The position numbers and the translations under genes are program-made. 64,000 bases of DNA from JAGOEY01 sp017997515 (GTDB lineage: Bacteria > Pseudomonadota > Gammaproteobacteria > Burkholderiales > Burkholderiaceae_C): positions 4,153,518 through 4,217,517 of the forward strand of contig CP111109.1 in assembly GCA_026314275.1 (NCBI GenBank), written 5' to 3'. Under the pieces are notes generated by a model. The model was not told where the DNA came from. It did not search any database and saw only the letters and a list, made by a program, of their open reading frames with translations. Positions within the stretch are counted from its first letter, which is position 1. Each line of letters starts with the position of its first letter. Below, one piece after another: positions 26,100 to 34,486 of this stretch.

Positions 26100-27083
26100 T
26101 TAGTCGATCTTGATGTCGCCAGCCTTGACCACTGCGGCCCAGCGTTTGATCTCGGAACTCACAAAGCTGCCGAACTGCTGCTGCACCAGGTTGGGAAACT
26201 CCGCGCCGTTCGCGGCCCAGGCCACCTTGAGTTCTTCGGCTGCACCGGCGCGGCGCAGCTCTTCGACCACCCGCGCCTGCACGTCGGCCGGGGTGCCCTT
26301 GGGCGCCCAGATGCCGTACCAGGTGGTGACGGTGTATTCCGGCAGGCCCAGCTCGGCGGCGTGGGGCACGTCGGGGAAGGCGGGGTTGCGTTTGTTGCCC
26401 GACACCATCAGCGCCTTGATACGCCCGCCCTTGATATGGCCGGCGGAGGAACCCAGGCCGTCGAACACCATGTCCACGTTGCCTGCCATCAGATCCTGCA
26501 GCGCCGGGCCTGCACCTTTGTAGGGGATGTGGGTGATGAAGGTTTTGGTCTGTTGTTTAAACAGCTCACCCGCCAAATGGTGCGAGGTGCCAGCACCGGC
26601 CGAGCCGTAGTTGAGCTTGCCGGGGTTAGCCTTCACCTGCGCCATGAAGGCCTTGAAGTCACCCGGAATGTTCTTGGGGTTGACCACCAGCACCTGCGGC
26701 ACGTTGGCGACGAGTGCGATCGGCACAAAGTCTTTTTCGATGTCGTAGTCGAGCTTGGGGTACACCGATGGCGCAATGGCGTGGTGCACGGCCCCCATAA
26801 ACAGCGTGTAGCCGTCGGGTGCGGCGCGGGACGCGATGCTGGCGCCCAGCGTGCCACCCGCACCACCGCGGTTGTCAATCACCAGTTGTTTGCCGGTTTG
26901 TTTGGCGAACTGCGCCGACAGCGGCCGCGCAAACGCATCCGTGCCCCCACCCGCCGGGAACGGCACGATCAGGGTGACGGGTTTGGACGGCCAGGTGCTT
27001 TGGGCATGGCCTGCCATCGATACAGCGGCCAAACCGGCTGCGGCCAGGCACAGCGCCGTGCGCCGGGTGAAAGCTTTGTTCAT
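26100..27083 (-). CDS. Bug/TctC-family periplasmic substrate-binding protein
   Basis: A 327-residue tripartite tricarboxylate transporter receptor. Twin-Arg-like N-terminus (FTRRTALCLAAAGLAAVSMAGHA) is a signal peptide; WPSKPVTLIVPFPAGGGTD, VIDNRGGAGGTLGA and FGSAG-like NYGSAGAGTSHH are family landmarks. No TctA or TctB membrane genes are adjacent, as is common for the Bug family. In this operon it may bind malonate or another dicarboxylate; this is inference from context. A GGAG ribosome site precedes ATG 27083. Confidence 0.9.
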   Translation of the reverse strand: MNKAFTRRTALCLAAAGLAAVSMAGHAQSTWPSKPVTLIVPFPAGGGTDAFARPLSAQFAKQTGKQLVIDNRGGAGGTLGASIASRAAPDGYTLFMGAVHHAIAPSVYPKLDYDIEKDFVPIALVANVPQVLVVNPKNIPGDFKAFMAQVKANPGKLNYGSAGAGTSHHLAGELFKQQTKTFITHIPYKGAGPALQDLMAGNVDMVFDGLGSSAGHIKGGRIKALMVSGNKRNPAFPDVPHAAELGLPEYTVTTWYGIWAPKGTPADVQARVVEELRRAGAAEELKVAWAANGAEFPNLVQQQFGSFVSSEIKRWAAVVKAGDIKID

Positions 27084-27154
27084 CTTTTGTCTCCAGTATT
27101 TTTAAATTCAAAATCCACTTGCACACACATTGTGGCGAACCACATCTCAACTAC

Positions 27155-28636
27155 TCAAAACTGCAGGCCTTCCAGCTCGCTGGACAGCGGTATCTTGCCC
27201 TGCGCCAGCAGCGCCCGGTGTTTGTCCAGGCGTTTCAGGTCGTACAGGTAATTCACCATCACACCATACGATTGTTTGACGCCTTTCACGGACGGGTCGC
27301 CGCCCCAGTTCAGCCGCTCGACCCGGGCCCCGTTGCCAAGGTGGAAGCGGGCCACGGCGTCCAGCGGTTTGCCGTTGGCCAACTCGCGCCCCAGGTAGTG
27401 GGCAGCGTACTGCACCAGCACCTGGCGCACGGGGGATTTGGCGTCCAGCTCCAGGGGTTTCTCCATGGCGGCCAGCAGGTGGGTGGCGGTGACAGGCTCG
27501 AAGCCCACGGCGCGACCCAGCTCGGCGCGGGTTTTATCGTCCAGCCGCTCCAGCAGAGGGGCCGCGTTTTTGCCCAGCCAGGCGCGAAAGCCGGGGATGG
27601 GGGACAAGGTGGCAAACATGCGCAGGCGGGGGAATTCGGCCTGCAGCGTCTCGACCACGTGTTTGATCAGTGAGTCGCCAAAACTCACGCCGCGCAGGCC
27701 CACCTGGGTGTTGCTGATGGAGTAGAAGATGGCGGTGGTTGCCTTGTTCAGGTCGGCCGCGTCGGCGGATTCGTCCAGCAAAGGGGTGATGCTGTCGGCC
27801 ATGCTGTCAACCAGCGCCACCTCCACAAAAATCAGCGGCTCGCCAGGCATACGCGGGTGGAAGAAGCCGTAACAACGGCGGTCCGAATCCAACCGGTTCT
27901 TCACGTCGGCCCAGCTCTTGATGTCGTGCACCGCCTCGTACTGGATCAGCTTCTCGATCAGCGACGCGGGGGAGTCCCAGCTGATGCGGCGCAGCTCCAG
28001 AAAGCCCACGTCGAACCAGGTGGAGAACATGTACTCCATCTCCACGTCCAGCGCCTGCAGGCGTTTGTCGGCCTTCAGGTACGGCAGCATGTCGGCCCGC
28101 AGCCGGACCAGAAACTGCACCCCGTCGGGGAAAGCGCTGAAGCGCTGCAGCAGCCGCCTGCGGGGCGACACGGTGGCGCGCCGGTAGTGCACCTCGGCTG
28201 CGGCCTCGTCGGGCGTGCCCACGGCTGCGGCGTACTTGGCCTGGGCCTTGCCCACCACCACCGGGTCGAGCACAAACTGCTCACTCATCAGCAGCCACAT
28301 GTCGCGCCGCTGCTCTACCGTGGCCCCGGCATACCACTGCGCCACACCCTGGGCGCGGCGGCCGCCTTCGATCTCGCTGTAGCGCGGGTCGACGATGGCC
28401 TTGAGTTCTTCGAGTGTGCGGCGCAGCACGCGGGGCGACAAGGCCTCTTCCTTGTGGCGCAGGCTGCCCTCCAGGCGCTCGCGGGTCGAGCGTGCACCAC
28501 CCGCAGCATTCGCTTCTTTTTTGATAGCATCTTGCGCAGAACCAGCGGGCACAGAAGGCACTTTTTCTTTGGATTTTGCCCCTGCAGCGGGCAGCAGCTT
28601 GGAGACGGTGGTGGAGATCCATGTGCCGGTGTTCAT
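27155..28636 (-). CDS. matA: Malonyl-CoA decarboxylase
   Basis: A 493-residue malonyl-CoA decarboxylase, converting malonyl-CoA to acetyl-CoA and CO2. Landmarks are a helical N-terminal domain, EPLIFVEVALVD, FYSISNTQVGLRGVSFG and FATLSPIPGFRAWL, containing the Ser/His regions of the GNAT-like catalytic domain. ATG 28636 overlaps the regulator stop (ATGA). The first ~40 residues carry a repeat-encoded segment (EKVPSVPAGSAQDAIKK), an extension ahead of the conserved domain. Confidence 0.92.
   Translation of the reverse strand: MNTGTWISTTVSKLLPAAGAKSKEKVPSVPAGSAQDAIKKEANAAGGARSTRERLEGSLRHKEEALSPRVLRRTLEELKAIVDPRYSEIEGGRRAQGVAQWYAGATVEQRRDMWLLMSEQFVLDPVVVGKAQAKYAAAVGTPDEAAAEVHYRRATVSPRRRLLQRFSAFPDGVQFLVRLRADMLPYLKADKRLQALDVEMEYMFSTWFDVGFLELRRISWDSPASLIEKLIQYEAVHDIKSWADVKNRLDSDRRCYGFFHPRMPGEPLIFVEVALVDSMADSITPLLDESADAADLNKATTAIFYSISNTQVGLRGVSFGDSLIKHVVETLQAEFPRLRMFATLSPIPGFRAWLGKNAAPLLERLDDKTRAELGRAVGFEPVTATHLLAAMEKPLELDAKSPVRQVLVQYAAHYLGRELANGKPLDAVARFHLGNGARVERLNWGGDPSVKGVKQSYGVMVNYLYDLKRLDKHRALLAQGKIPLSSELEGLQF
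28513..28575. repeat. Dispersed palindromic repeat inside malonyl-CoA decarboxylase gene
   Basis: TTTTTTGATAGCATCTTGCG and AGAAGGCACTTTTTC match the flanks of intergenic copies. The copy is translated in the same frame as those in cobU and ech, producing the related peptide VPAGSAQDAIK. Confidence 0.6.
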
Positions 28637-29301
28637 GCCTGTACCTTGCTGGTTTGGGTTTGGGTGAGCACCCGCAGCGCGTCGCGCTGGCGTGTGAGGT
28701 GGGTGCGCATTGCGGCATCGGCGCCTTCGCTGTCGCGCGCCTTCAGGGCGGCAAACACGGCCAGGTGTTCACTCAGGCTCTGCTCCATACGCCCATGGGC
28801 CTTGAGGCTTTGCAGGCGCGACAGCTTCAGGATCTTGCGCAGGTCGCCAATCACCTGGGCCAGCCAGCGGTTGTTGGCCAGCGTAATCAAGGCCTCGTGG
28901 ATGGCGTAGTTGGCGTCGTAGTAGTCCTGCATGCGCCCTGCCTTGGCGTGGCGCTCCAGCCGCTCGTGTAACACCTCCAGCGCCGCCAGGTCCGCGTCAC
29001 TGGCATTGCGGGCCGCTTCAAACGCGCAGCGCCCTTCCAGCAAGGCGATGACCGGAAAGATCTCGTCCAGGTCCTGCTCGGTCACCTCGTTCACAAAACA
29101 GCCCCGGCGCGGCTCGTGCCGCACCAGGCCCTCGGCCGTCAGCACCTTGAGCGCTTCGCGCAGCGGTGTGCGCGAGATGGCCAGGCTTTCACACAGCGCC
29201 GGTTCGTCCAGAAAACTGCCGGGCATCAGCTGCCCGCCAAAGATCTGCTCACGCAAACGTGCGGCCACTTCATCGTGCAAGGAGTTCTGAACCAGGCGCA
29301 T
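28633..29301 (-). CDS. matR: GntR-family regulator (FCD domain), MatR-like
   Basis: A 222-residue regulator: winged helix-turn-helix near residues 5-65 (AISRTPLREALKVLTAEGLV) and an all-helical FCD ligand-binding domain (ANYAIHEALI, LRKILKLSRLQ). It is the first gene of the malonate operon and overlaps malonyl-CoA decarboxylase by four bases, as MatR does in known mat operons, where malonate relieves repression. ATG 29301 (MRLVQNS) is preferred because the longer frame would start at TTG 29334, inside a palindromic operator. Confidence 0.85.
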   Translation of the reverse strand: MRLVQNSLHDEVAARLREQIFGGQLMPGSFLDEPALCESLAISRTPLREALKVLTAEGLVRHEPRRGCFVNEVTEQDLDEIFPVIALLEGRCAFEAARNASDADLAALEVLHERLERHAKAGRMQDYYDANYAIHEALITLANNRWLAQVIGDLRKILKLSRLQSLKAHGRMEQSLSEHLAVFAALKARDSEGADAAMRTHLTRQRDALRVLTQTQTSKVQA

Positions 29302-29333
29302 GGCGGGAAGGCCTTCAGGGTTGGTAATTTTCA

Positions 29334-29351
29334 ATAATTATGCGTAATTAT
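29334..29351. promoter_or_regulatory. Palindromic operator candidate for the malonate regulator
   Basis: Perfect inverted repeat ATAATTA-TGCG-TAATTAT, 33 bases before the regulator start, in an otherwise GC-rich genome. GntR/FCD regulators bind such short palindromes at their own promoters. Confidence 0.6.
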
Positions 29352-29479
29352 GAGAACCACCCAGCAGGCTTGCAAGTGTTTTTTGCTCGGGGTTTTCACC
29401 GACGGGTGACGTTGTCGCCGCCAATCTCCCTGCGTGGCAACAGCAAGTGGAATGGGGGGTCAAGACGGGTGGGAACCTG

Positions 29480-30016
29480 CTACTTGCGTGCAGGCACTTC
29501 CACCAACCCATCACGCGCCACCAAAGGCTGAGGTTTGTCCATCAAGCGCACCAGCTTGGGCACCAGCGCAAAAATGGCCAGCGTAAGCAAGGTGCTGAGC
29601 ACCGCCGTGGCCTCGCGCCCCATACCGGCAGCCACACCAATCGCGGCGGTAAGCCAGATGCCTGCGGCCGTGGTCAGGCCTTTCACCCGCTCTTCCCCAT
29701 CGAGTTTGAGGATGGCCCCCGCGCCCAGAAACCCAACCCCGGCAATCACCCCCTGCACCACACGGCTCAGGTCGGCGTTGGGCATACCACTCTGCTGGGA
29801 CACCAGCACAAACAGGGCAGCCCCCATGGCCACCAGCATGTGGGTGCGTACCCCGGCATCCTTGCCATGCTGTTCGCGTTCGATGCCCAGCAAGCCCCCC
29901 AGCACAGCGGCCAATAGCAGCCGCACAAACATCCGGGTGGCCTGCTCCACATCCGAGATATCCGAAAATTCCGAAGCGACGGTATCGGTGATTTTTTGCC
30001 AGAGGGAGGCGGCCAT
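29480..30016 (-). CDS. MgtC/SapB-family membrane protein
   Basis: A 178-residue protein with four or five helices: FVRLLLAAVLGGLLGIEREQHGKDAGVRTHMLVAMGAALF contains the family signature GxEREQxxKxAGxRTHxLV, followed by GVIAGVGFLGAGAIL and GLTTAAGIWLTAAIGVAAGMG. Relatives are linked to magnesium stress and acid survival; the exact role varies. ATG 30016 has a GGAG ribosome site and is preferred over 30082. Confidence 0.88.
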   Translation of the reverse strand: MAASLWQKITDTVASEFSDISDVEQATRMFVRLLLAAVLGGLLGIEREQHGKDAGVRTHMLVAMGAALFVLVSQQSGMPNADLSRVVQGVIAGVGFLGAGAILKLDGEERVKGLTTAAGIWLTAAIGVAAGMGREATAVLSTLLTLAIFALVPKLVRLMDKPQPLVARDGLVEVPARK

Positions 30017-30125
30017 GGGGTGCTCCAAAGTCAAGTGGAACAGTGTGGCCGTGGCTGCCAACACCCCCCTGTCAGACGGCATCGGACAATGCCGTGGGAC
30101 AGGTGATTAGAAAAACACGGCTCTG

Positions 30126-30944
30126 TCAGCGCTTGCCAGCCGCCTGGCCTCTGGCCCAGACCCACACCCCGGCACCGCCCAGGATCATCGGTACACACAG
30201 CCACTGCCCCATACTCATGCCCAGCGGCAGCAGGCCCAGGAAGGTGTCGGGCTCGCGGAAGAACTCGGCAATAAAACGGAACACGCCGTAGCCAAACAGG
30301 AAAGCCGCCGCCACCTGGCCCGGTGCGCGCTCCTTGCGGGCGTAGAGCCACAGCAGGATAAACAGCAAAATACCCTCCAGCAGGAACTGGTACACCTGCG
30401 ACGGGTGACGCGGCATCATCGAGCCGCTTTGCGGGAAGACCATGGCCCAGGGCAGGTCCGGGCTGGCATAACGGCCCCACAGCTCCCCGTTGATGAAGTT
30501 GCCCACCCGCCCTGCCGCCAGGCCGGTGGGTACACACGGGGCCACAAAGTCGGCCACCTGCAAAAACGGCCGCTTGCGTGACCACGCAAACCAGACCATT
30601 GAGCCGATCACCCCCAGCAGGCCGCCATGGAAACTCATGCCGCCCTGCCAGACATACAAAATCTCCAGCGGGTTCGCGAGGTAGTGGCCGGGTTTGTAAA
30701 ACAGGCAATACCCCAGGCGGCCGCCCAGAATCACGCCCATCACCCCCAGGAACAAAATATCTTCGACATCTTTGCGGCTCCACGCGCCGGGGCCGGTGAT
30801 GGAGGCAAAAGGCGCATGCCGCAGGCGGCGAATGCCCAGGAACATGAACAGGCCAAAAGCGGCCAGGTAGGTCAGGCCGTACCAGTGGACGGCCAGCGGG
30901 CCGAGTTGCAGGGCGACAGGGTTGATTTGGGGGTACATCAGCAT
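30126..30944 (-). CDS. lgt: Prolipoprotein diacylglyceryl transferase
   Basis: A 272-residue inner-membrane enzyme with seven helices that transfers diacylglycerol to the lipobox cysteine of prolipoproteins. Visible are VHWYGLTYLAAF, GGMSFHGGLLGVI (the H-G-G-L motif region), VAPCVPTGLAAGRVGNFINGELWGR (Lgt signature with the essential Arg) and HPSQVYQFLLEG. It is the last housekeeping gene before the mobile-element cluster. Confidence 0.95.
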   Translation of the reverse strand: MLMYPQINPVALQLGPLAVHWYGLTYLAAFGLFMFLGIRRLRHAPFASITGPGAWSRKDVEDILFLGVMGVILGGRLGYCLFYKPGHYLANPLEILYVWQGGMSFHGGLLGVIGSMVWFAWSRKRPFLQVADFVAPCVPTGLAAGRVGNFINGELWGRYASPDLPWAMVFPQSGSMMPRHPSQVYQFLLEGILLFILLWLYARKERAPGQVAAAFLFGYGVFRFIAEFFREPDTFLGLLPLGMSMGQWLCVPMILGGAGVWVWARGQAAGKR

Positions 30945-31020
30945 GGTGAGTATTCTGCCCTGCCCCTGTGGCGGCCCAACGGTTCACCCGCAAAGCGGGC
31001 GGGGCCAATGCCCGGCCTAA

Positions 31021-31181
31021 GGCGACGTTGAATAAGTCACCGCGATGGCGCGCGCCCTGGTTTGGGATGGGCTGCAAGGCGCAAACCGCAGCAATAGCCG
31101 CAGCTATTGCGAGGATGTGCAACGCAGCAGACCGCCCAAAGCAGGGATGCGCGGCACGCGAGGGACTTGTTCAGCGTTGCC
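31021..31181. mobile_element. 161-bp MITE-like element with IS5-type ends
   Basis: Ends GGCGACGTTGAATAAGTC and GACTTGTTCAGCGTTGCC are inverted repeats resembling those of the IS5-type element at 35965-37112. Direct repeats CTAA flank it at 31017-31020 and 31182-31185. The whole element is an imperfect palindrome centred on GCAATAGC-CGCA-GCTATTGC (31091-31110). It has no coding capacity. Confidence 0.75.
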
Positions 31182-31185
31182 CTAA

Positions 31186-32659
31186 TCTTACTGTGTCAAT
31201 AAAATCATGGCATTATCGAGACCTCTTCATTTTTTACGTGAGGAATGATGGATGCCATCGAACGGTTTGAGCGGTACTTGGAACATTTGGCCGATGGACT
31301 TGGCCATTCAGATCGGCACTCAGGTCTCAGAGGCTATTGCACAGGGTTGATGCTGCCGCTGGCACGCAAGAGCGTGGAGCCGATGGCAGCCCGCGTTGAT
31401 CCCCTGCATGCAAGCGCCAGGCATCAGTCGCTGCATCATTTCGTTGCCAAGGCGCAGTGGTCTGATGCCGAGATGCTCAGACGGGTTTGTCAGTGGGTCG
31501 TGCCGAAGATGGATTTCAGCCGTGGTGGCTGGTGGATCATTGACGACACCGGATTCCCGAAGAAGGGCAAACACTCAGTAGGCGTGGCCCGGCAATACTG
31601 CGGGATGTTGGGCAAACAGGACAACTGCCAGGTGGCTGTGAGCGTGTCGCTGGCCTGCGATCAAGGCAGCATTCCGGTGGCGTGGCAGCTCTACCTGCCC
31701 GAGGAATGGGCGACAGATGCGGGCCGCAAGGCCCGGGCCGGTGTACCGGAGGATGTGGAATTCGCGACCAAACCGCAAATCGCCTTGCAGCAATTGCGCG
31801 CGCTTCTGGCCGACGGCGCTCCGCACCATTGCGTGCTGGCCGACGCAGGCTACGGCGTGGACACCGCCTTCCGCCAGGCCTTGAGCGACATGGGGCTGAC
31901 TTATGCTGTGGGAGTGACCTCGGCGGTGGTGGTTTGGGCTCCGGGGGTTGAGCCGCTGCCACCTGTACCCTACAGCGGCACAGGGCGGCCACCGGTGATG
32001 CCGCGCCGGACTCCTGAGTTGCAACCGATGAGCGTCAAGGCCTTGGCCATGTCCTTGCCCGAACGGGCATTCCAGACCATCACCTGGCGCGAAGGCACCA
32101 ACGCGCCGCTCAGCGGGCGCTTCGCCGCACTGCGCGTGCGCCACGCCGGCGGCAATGCCGGCAAGGCGAGGCTGCGTCCGCTGCAATGGTTGCTCATTGA
32201 ATGGCCCAAGGATCAGGCCGAGCCCTGCAAGTACATCCTGTCCACGCTGCCCGAGGACACGCCCATAGCCGACTTGGTCAGAGCTACCTATCAGCGCTGG
32301 CGCATCGAGCGGGACTACCAGGACCTGAAGCAGGACTTCGGCTTGGGCCACTACGAGGGACGTGGCTGGCGGGGCTTCCACCACCACGCCTGCCTGAGCA
32401 TCGCGGCCTACGGGTTCCTGATGGCAGAACGCCTCGTTGTCGACAAGCCTGTCGGCGGTAAAAAAAACTTCATCGAACGCCAGATGCCGGCCTTTCCCGA
32501 GGATTACATCCCCCGCGGCAGTCCTGCGCGCGCAGCGCCACGTGGCGACATCGATCACGAGCCTGCGCCATCGGCTGAGCTACCAGTTGATCGCCCGTCT
32601 CGGTCAGTGCCCCTGCTGTGGAAGGGTGCGCCCAAAGCTACTCTTGTGACACAGTAAGA
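31186..32659 (+). mobile_element. IS701-type insertion sequence, copy 1
   Basis: 1474 bp bounded by TCTTACTGTGTCA and TGACACAGTAAGA, with 4-bp direct repeats CTAA (31182-31185 and 32660-32663). One transposase gene. The copy at 34487-35960 has the same length and ends in inverted orientation. Confidence 0.9.
31245..32657 (+). CDS. IS701-family transposase
   Basis: A 470-residue DDE transposase. Catalytic segments: WWIIDDTGFPKKGKHSVG with the first Asp, HCVLADAGYG with the second, and RIERDYQDLKQDFGLGHYEG with the Glu. The TAA stop is formed by the inverted-repeat end of the element. Compared with copy 2 the proteins differ by one residue (CGML here, CGIL there). Confidence 0.93.
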   Translation: MMDAIERFERYLEHLADGLGHSDRHSGLRGYCTGLMLPLARKSVEPMAARVDPLHASARHQSLHHFVAKAQWSDAEMLRRVCQWVVPKMDFSRGGWWIIDDTGFPKKGKHSVGVARQYCGMLGKQDNCQVAVSVSLACDQGSIPVAWQLYLPEEWATDAGRKARAGVPEDVEFATKPQIALQQLRALLADGAPHHCVLADAGYGVDTAFRQALSDMGLTYAVGVTSAVVVWAPGVEPLPPVPYSGTGRPPVMPRRTPELQPMSVKALAMSLPERAFQTITWREGTNAPLSGRFAALRVRHAGGNAGKARLRPLQWLLIEWPKDQAEPCKYILSTLPEDTPIADLVRATYQRWRIERDYQDLKQDFGLGHYEGRGWRGFHHHACLSIAAYGFLMAERLVVDKPVGGKKNFIERQMPAFPEDYIPRGSPARAAPRGDIDHEPAPSAELPVDRPSRSVPLLWKGAPKATLVTQ

Positions 32660-34453
32660 CTAACGCCCAGCAGCTGCGGTGCTGGCGTCTCCGCTGTCTC
32701 TTTTGCGCAGATGGCCCTTCAACAAGGCACGGCCCGCAAATGCGTCACCTGCCACTTCGAGGTCAAAACGCTCTGCGTCCAGGCGGCGCAAGTCGTCCAT
32801 CACGGCGTCGGCCTCTTCCGGCGTGGCTCCCGTGGCCAGCACTGCCTCGCGGCCCAGCGCCATGGACGACTCGAAGGTTTCGCGCACCAGGTAGTCCACG
32901 GCACCGGTCTTGAACAGCTCGAGTGCGTGTTCGCGGTCAAACGCCCGCACCAGCACACGCGCCTGGGGGCACAAAGCCCTGGCGTTTTCGGCGATCCGTG
33001 TGGCGGCGGTCTTGTCGTCCACACACACCAGGATTGCGCAGGCCTTGTGGGCACCGGCCGCGTGTAACACCTCGGAGCGTGCCCCGTCGCCGTAATAAAC
33101 CTTGAAGCCCAGGTAGGCCTCGGCGTCGCGGATGACTTGGGTGTCGTTGTCGATCACCGTGAGCGACGCGCCCCGGGCAATCACACCCTGGCTGGCGATC
33201 TGCCCGACACGGCCAAAGCCGATGACCAGCACATTGGCCTGGCTGTCGTGGGCGGCCTCCACCCCGTCCATGGACACTTCACCCGCGCCCGCAAAACGCC
33301 CGTGCACCAGCACCACCAGCGGCGTGAGTGCCATCGACAGCACCACAATCGCCGTCATGTTGGCGTTGACGGTGGGGTCAATCACCCGTGCGCCCAAGGC
33401 CGCAGCGAACAGCACAAAGGCAAACTCGCCGCCTTGCGCCATCAGCACGGCGCGGTCCAGGGCGTCGGCGTGCGTGCTTTTGGCCAGCCGGGCCACGGCG
33501 TAGATACACAGGGCTTTGGTCGCCATCAGCGCCAACACACCCGCCACGATCAGCTGCCAGTTGCTGGCCACCACGGCCAGGTCCAGCGACATGCCCACAC
33601 CCAGGAAAAACAGCCCCAGCAGCAGGCCCCGGAAGGGCTCGATGTCGGCCTCCAGCTGGTGGCGGAAGGTGGACTCGGACAACAGCACCCCGGCCAGGAA
33701 TGCCCCCATGGCCATCGACAAACCTCCCACCTGCATCAGCAAAGCCGCACCCAGCACCACCAGCAACGCGGCAGCCGTCATCACCTCGCGCGCCTTGGCA
33801 TTGGCCAGCACGCGGAACAGCGGGTTCAGCAGCCACACACCCGCCGCCACCAGCAAAGCCAGCACCCCCAGGGCCAGACCAATCACACCCCAGCGCGACG
33901 GAATGACCGCCTGCGCATCCAGCGCGGGCGGCGCGATGAAGGCCACGATGGCCAGCAAAGGCACGATCAGCAGGTCTTCAAACAACAGGATGGACACCAT
34001 ACGCTGGCCACGCGGCGCAGCGATGTCGCCACGTTCACCCAGCAACTGCATGACGATGGCGGTGGAGGTCAGCACAAAACCCATGGCACTGACAAACGAC
34101 ACGGGCAGAGAGAAACCAAACGCAATACCCACCAGCGTCAGCAGCACGCCACAGACCAGGCACTGCAGGCTGCCCAGCCCGAAAATCTGGCGTCGCAGCG
34201 CCCACAGGTGCGAGGGCTGCATCTCCAGCCCGATCACGAACAAGAACATCACCACACCCAGCTCGGCCACGTGCAGGATGCTTTGCGCATCGGTGAACAC
34301 ACCGAAGCCAAACGGCCCGATCGCCAGCCCGGCGGCCAGGTACCCCAGCACCGAGCCCAGCCCCAGCTTCTTGAACAAAGGCACCGCCACCACGGCCGCA
34401 CCCAGCAGGACCACCACATTGAGCAGATCACCTGCACTGCCTTCAACCGCCAT
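32660..34453 (-). CDS. kefB: KefB/KefC-type cation:proton antiporter (CPA2)
   Basis: A 597-residue protein: 12-13 membrane helices (VVVLLGAAVVAVPLFKKLGLGSVLGYLAAG start, GLEMQPSHLWALRRQIFGLG), then a cytosolic TrkA-N/RCK domain with the nucleotide-binding VLVIGFGRVGQIASQGV near residue 410 and a soluble tail. It is a glutathione-gated-type potassium efflux system by family. ATG 34453 has a GAGGG ribosome site; the longer frame runs into the IS end. The TAG stop lies at the target duplication of IS copy 1, but the target sequence shows the C-terminus was not truncated. The gene is boxed in by two IS701 copies. Confidence 0.9.
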   Translation of the reverse strand: MAVEGSAGDLLNVVVLLGAAVVAVPLFKKLGLGSVLGYLAAGLAIGPFGFGVFTDAQSILHVAELGVVMFLFVIGLEMQPSHLWALRRQIFGLGSLQCLVCGVLLTLVGIAFGFSLPVSFVSAMGFVLTSTAIVMQLLGERGDIAAPRGQRMVSILLFEDLLIVPLLAIVAFIAPPALDAQAVIPSRWGVIGLALGVLALLVAAGVWLLNPLFRVLANAKAREVMTAAALLVVLGAALLMQVGGLSMAMGAFLAGVLLSESTFRHQLEADIEPFRGLLLGLFFLGVGMSLDLAVVASNWQLIVAGVLALMATKALCIYAVARLAKSTHADALDRAVLMAQGGEFAFVLFAAALGARVIDPTVNANMTAIVVLSMALTPLVVLVHGRFAGAGEVSMDGVEAAHDSQANVLVIGFGRVGQIASQGVIARGASLTVIDNDTQVIRDAEAYLGFKVYYGDGARSEVLHAAGAHKACAILVCVDDKTAATRIAENARALCPQARVLVRAFDREHALELFKTGAVDYLVRETFESSMALGREAVLATGATPEEADAVMDDLRRLDAERFDLEVAGDAFAGRALLKGHLRKRDSGDASTAAAGR

Positions 34454-34486
34454 GGGGTTTCCCTCGAAAAATGGAAACGACATTAA

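Noticed and set aside
29352..29480. Small gene between matR and mgtC
   Set aside because: Short frames only, no ribosome site; treated as promoter region.
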